From assembly GCA_017531845.1 (NCBI GenBank), contig JAFXKI010000011.1, positions 181,146-245,145 of the forward strand: 64,000 bases of DNA, read 5' to 3'. Source of the stretch: Opitutales bacterium (GTDB taxonomy: Bacteria; Verrucomicrobiota; Verrucomicrobiia; Opitutales; UBA953). The position numbers and the translations under genes are program-made. Positions 63,823-64,000 of this stretch are shown one piece after another. The notes beneath the pieces are model-generated. The model worked only from the letters and a program-made list of their open reading frames with translations. It had not been told where the DNA came from and made no database searches. Numbering within the stretch: position 1 is the first letter of the stretch; the number at the start of each line of letters is the position of its first letter.

Positions 63823-63873
63823 AAAAAAAACGTTCCCGCTAAAAACGGCTTTCGCCGCACGGGAACGTTTTTT
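63823..63873 (+). terminator. nfeD terminator, octamer pair
   Basis: Octamers at 63831-63838 and 63860-63867 flank an inner GGC..GCC hairpin; six T follow on the plus strand and an A run precedes, so it may work both ways. Confidence 0.88.
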
Positions 63874-64000
63874 ATTTGACGGGATGTTTTTAAACACTAC
63901 TTTCACGGTTGTGTTTTATATCTCGAAATTATTTTGCGCGTGTTGCATTGCTTTTATCGGCTTTTGCCTTCCGCTTGAAGCGGGAACGTTTTTCCGGGGA
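63874..64000. other. Right edge, no gene recognised
   Basis: No open frame with family resemblance. One further octamer copy lies near 63981; its partner, if any, is beyond the window. Confidence 0.4.

Larger units (their letters stand above)
1..64000. repeat. Highly iterated octamer CGGGAACG / CGTTCCCG
   Basis: Reading both strands by eye I find about 170-175 copies of CGGGAACG or its complement, near 87 in each orientation, about one per 370 bases; chance expectation at equal base use is about 2. The usual extended form is GCGGGAACGC. Copies occur in genes (read as A-G-T, G-N-A, R-E-R, V-P-A, F-P or R-S-R) and between genes, where many form inverted pairs. Density is lower in the ribosomal gene block (about 25 copies in 18.6 kb) and pilus genes than elsewhere. 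Seen directly; the count is manual and may be off by a few. Confidence 0.95.

Noticed and set aside
1..64000. Iterated octamer as a Chi or KOPS site
   Set aside because: Those motifs are skewed to one strand along a replichore; here the two orientations are about equal over 64 kb. A whole-genome plot is still needed.
1..64000. CRISPR arrays, rRNA genes, complete tRNA genes, insertion sequences
   Set aside because: I looked for regular direct repeats with spacers, T-loop motifs, conserved rRNA blocks and transposase motifs and found none apart from the tmRNA-like fragment near 632-675.

Overview
The window reads as one chromosomal segment of a Gram-negative, probably gut-associated Verrucomicrobiota bacterium close to Opitutales. 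This placement is inferred from PEP-CTERM proteins with tails of the type EPSAFG...RRR, lipoproteins, a type IV pilus ATPase cluster with two PilB-like genes plus PilT and PilC, and host-glycan hydrolases; no rRNA gene is present to test it. Base composition is roughly balanced. Few start codons have a clear Shine-Dalgarno sequence.

Layout. 1-720: N-terminal half of a tyrosine-recombinase-type integrase running off the left edge, next to a tmRNA-like 3' end and its terminator, probably the edge of an integrated element. 1019-6802: type IV pilus motor operon (pilB-like, pilT, pilB, pilC, minus strand). 7004-9908: small zinc-ribbon membrane protein, TrkH, and divergent hisA. 9974-12670: exported GH2 glycosidase. 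12984-18748: TPR protein, dprA, rpsP-trmD-rplS, and an HExxH peptidase. 18756-23432: two small lipoproteins, prmC, pyrE, an RlmD-type methyltransferase and a tyrosine phosphatase. 23700-28282: a PEP-CTERM protein, a cNMP-domain histidine kinase with a receiver-only partner, and an SLC13 transporter. 28390-33465: operon ABC-F, secG, pgi, a coiled-coil membrane protein, and a 56-residue lipoprotein that standard length cut-offs miss. 33623-35881: GH89. 35948-38540: alcohol and aldehyde dehydrogenases. 38700-38860: a 20-residue hydrophobic peptide gene with an unusual start-site hairpin and signs of an antisense RNA. 39038-43041: MFS carrier, sialic-acid-type mutarotase and a second PEP-CTERM protein. 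43507-62104: alpha, spc, S10 and str ribosomal gene clusters, all on the minus strand, with one exported protein of unknown function inside S10. 62323-63801: NfeD-type membrane protease.

The strongest signal is not a gene. The octamer CGGGAACG (reverse complement CGTTCCCG), usually within GCGGGAACGC, occurs about 170-175 times by hand count, equally on both strands, where about 2 are expected by chance. It lies in genes in several reading frames and forms inverted pairs that serve as terminator stems. This is the behaviour of the DNA uptake sequences of Neisseriaceae and Pasteurellaceae. The same window carries pilus motor genes and dprA, so I propose an undescribed self-recognition sequence for natural transformation.

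The metabolic genes fit a fermentative glycan forager: GH2 and GH89 release sugars from host glycans, the mutarotase and MFS pair suggest sialic acid use, Pgi feeds glycolysis, and the ADH-ALDH pair would dispose of reducing equivalents.
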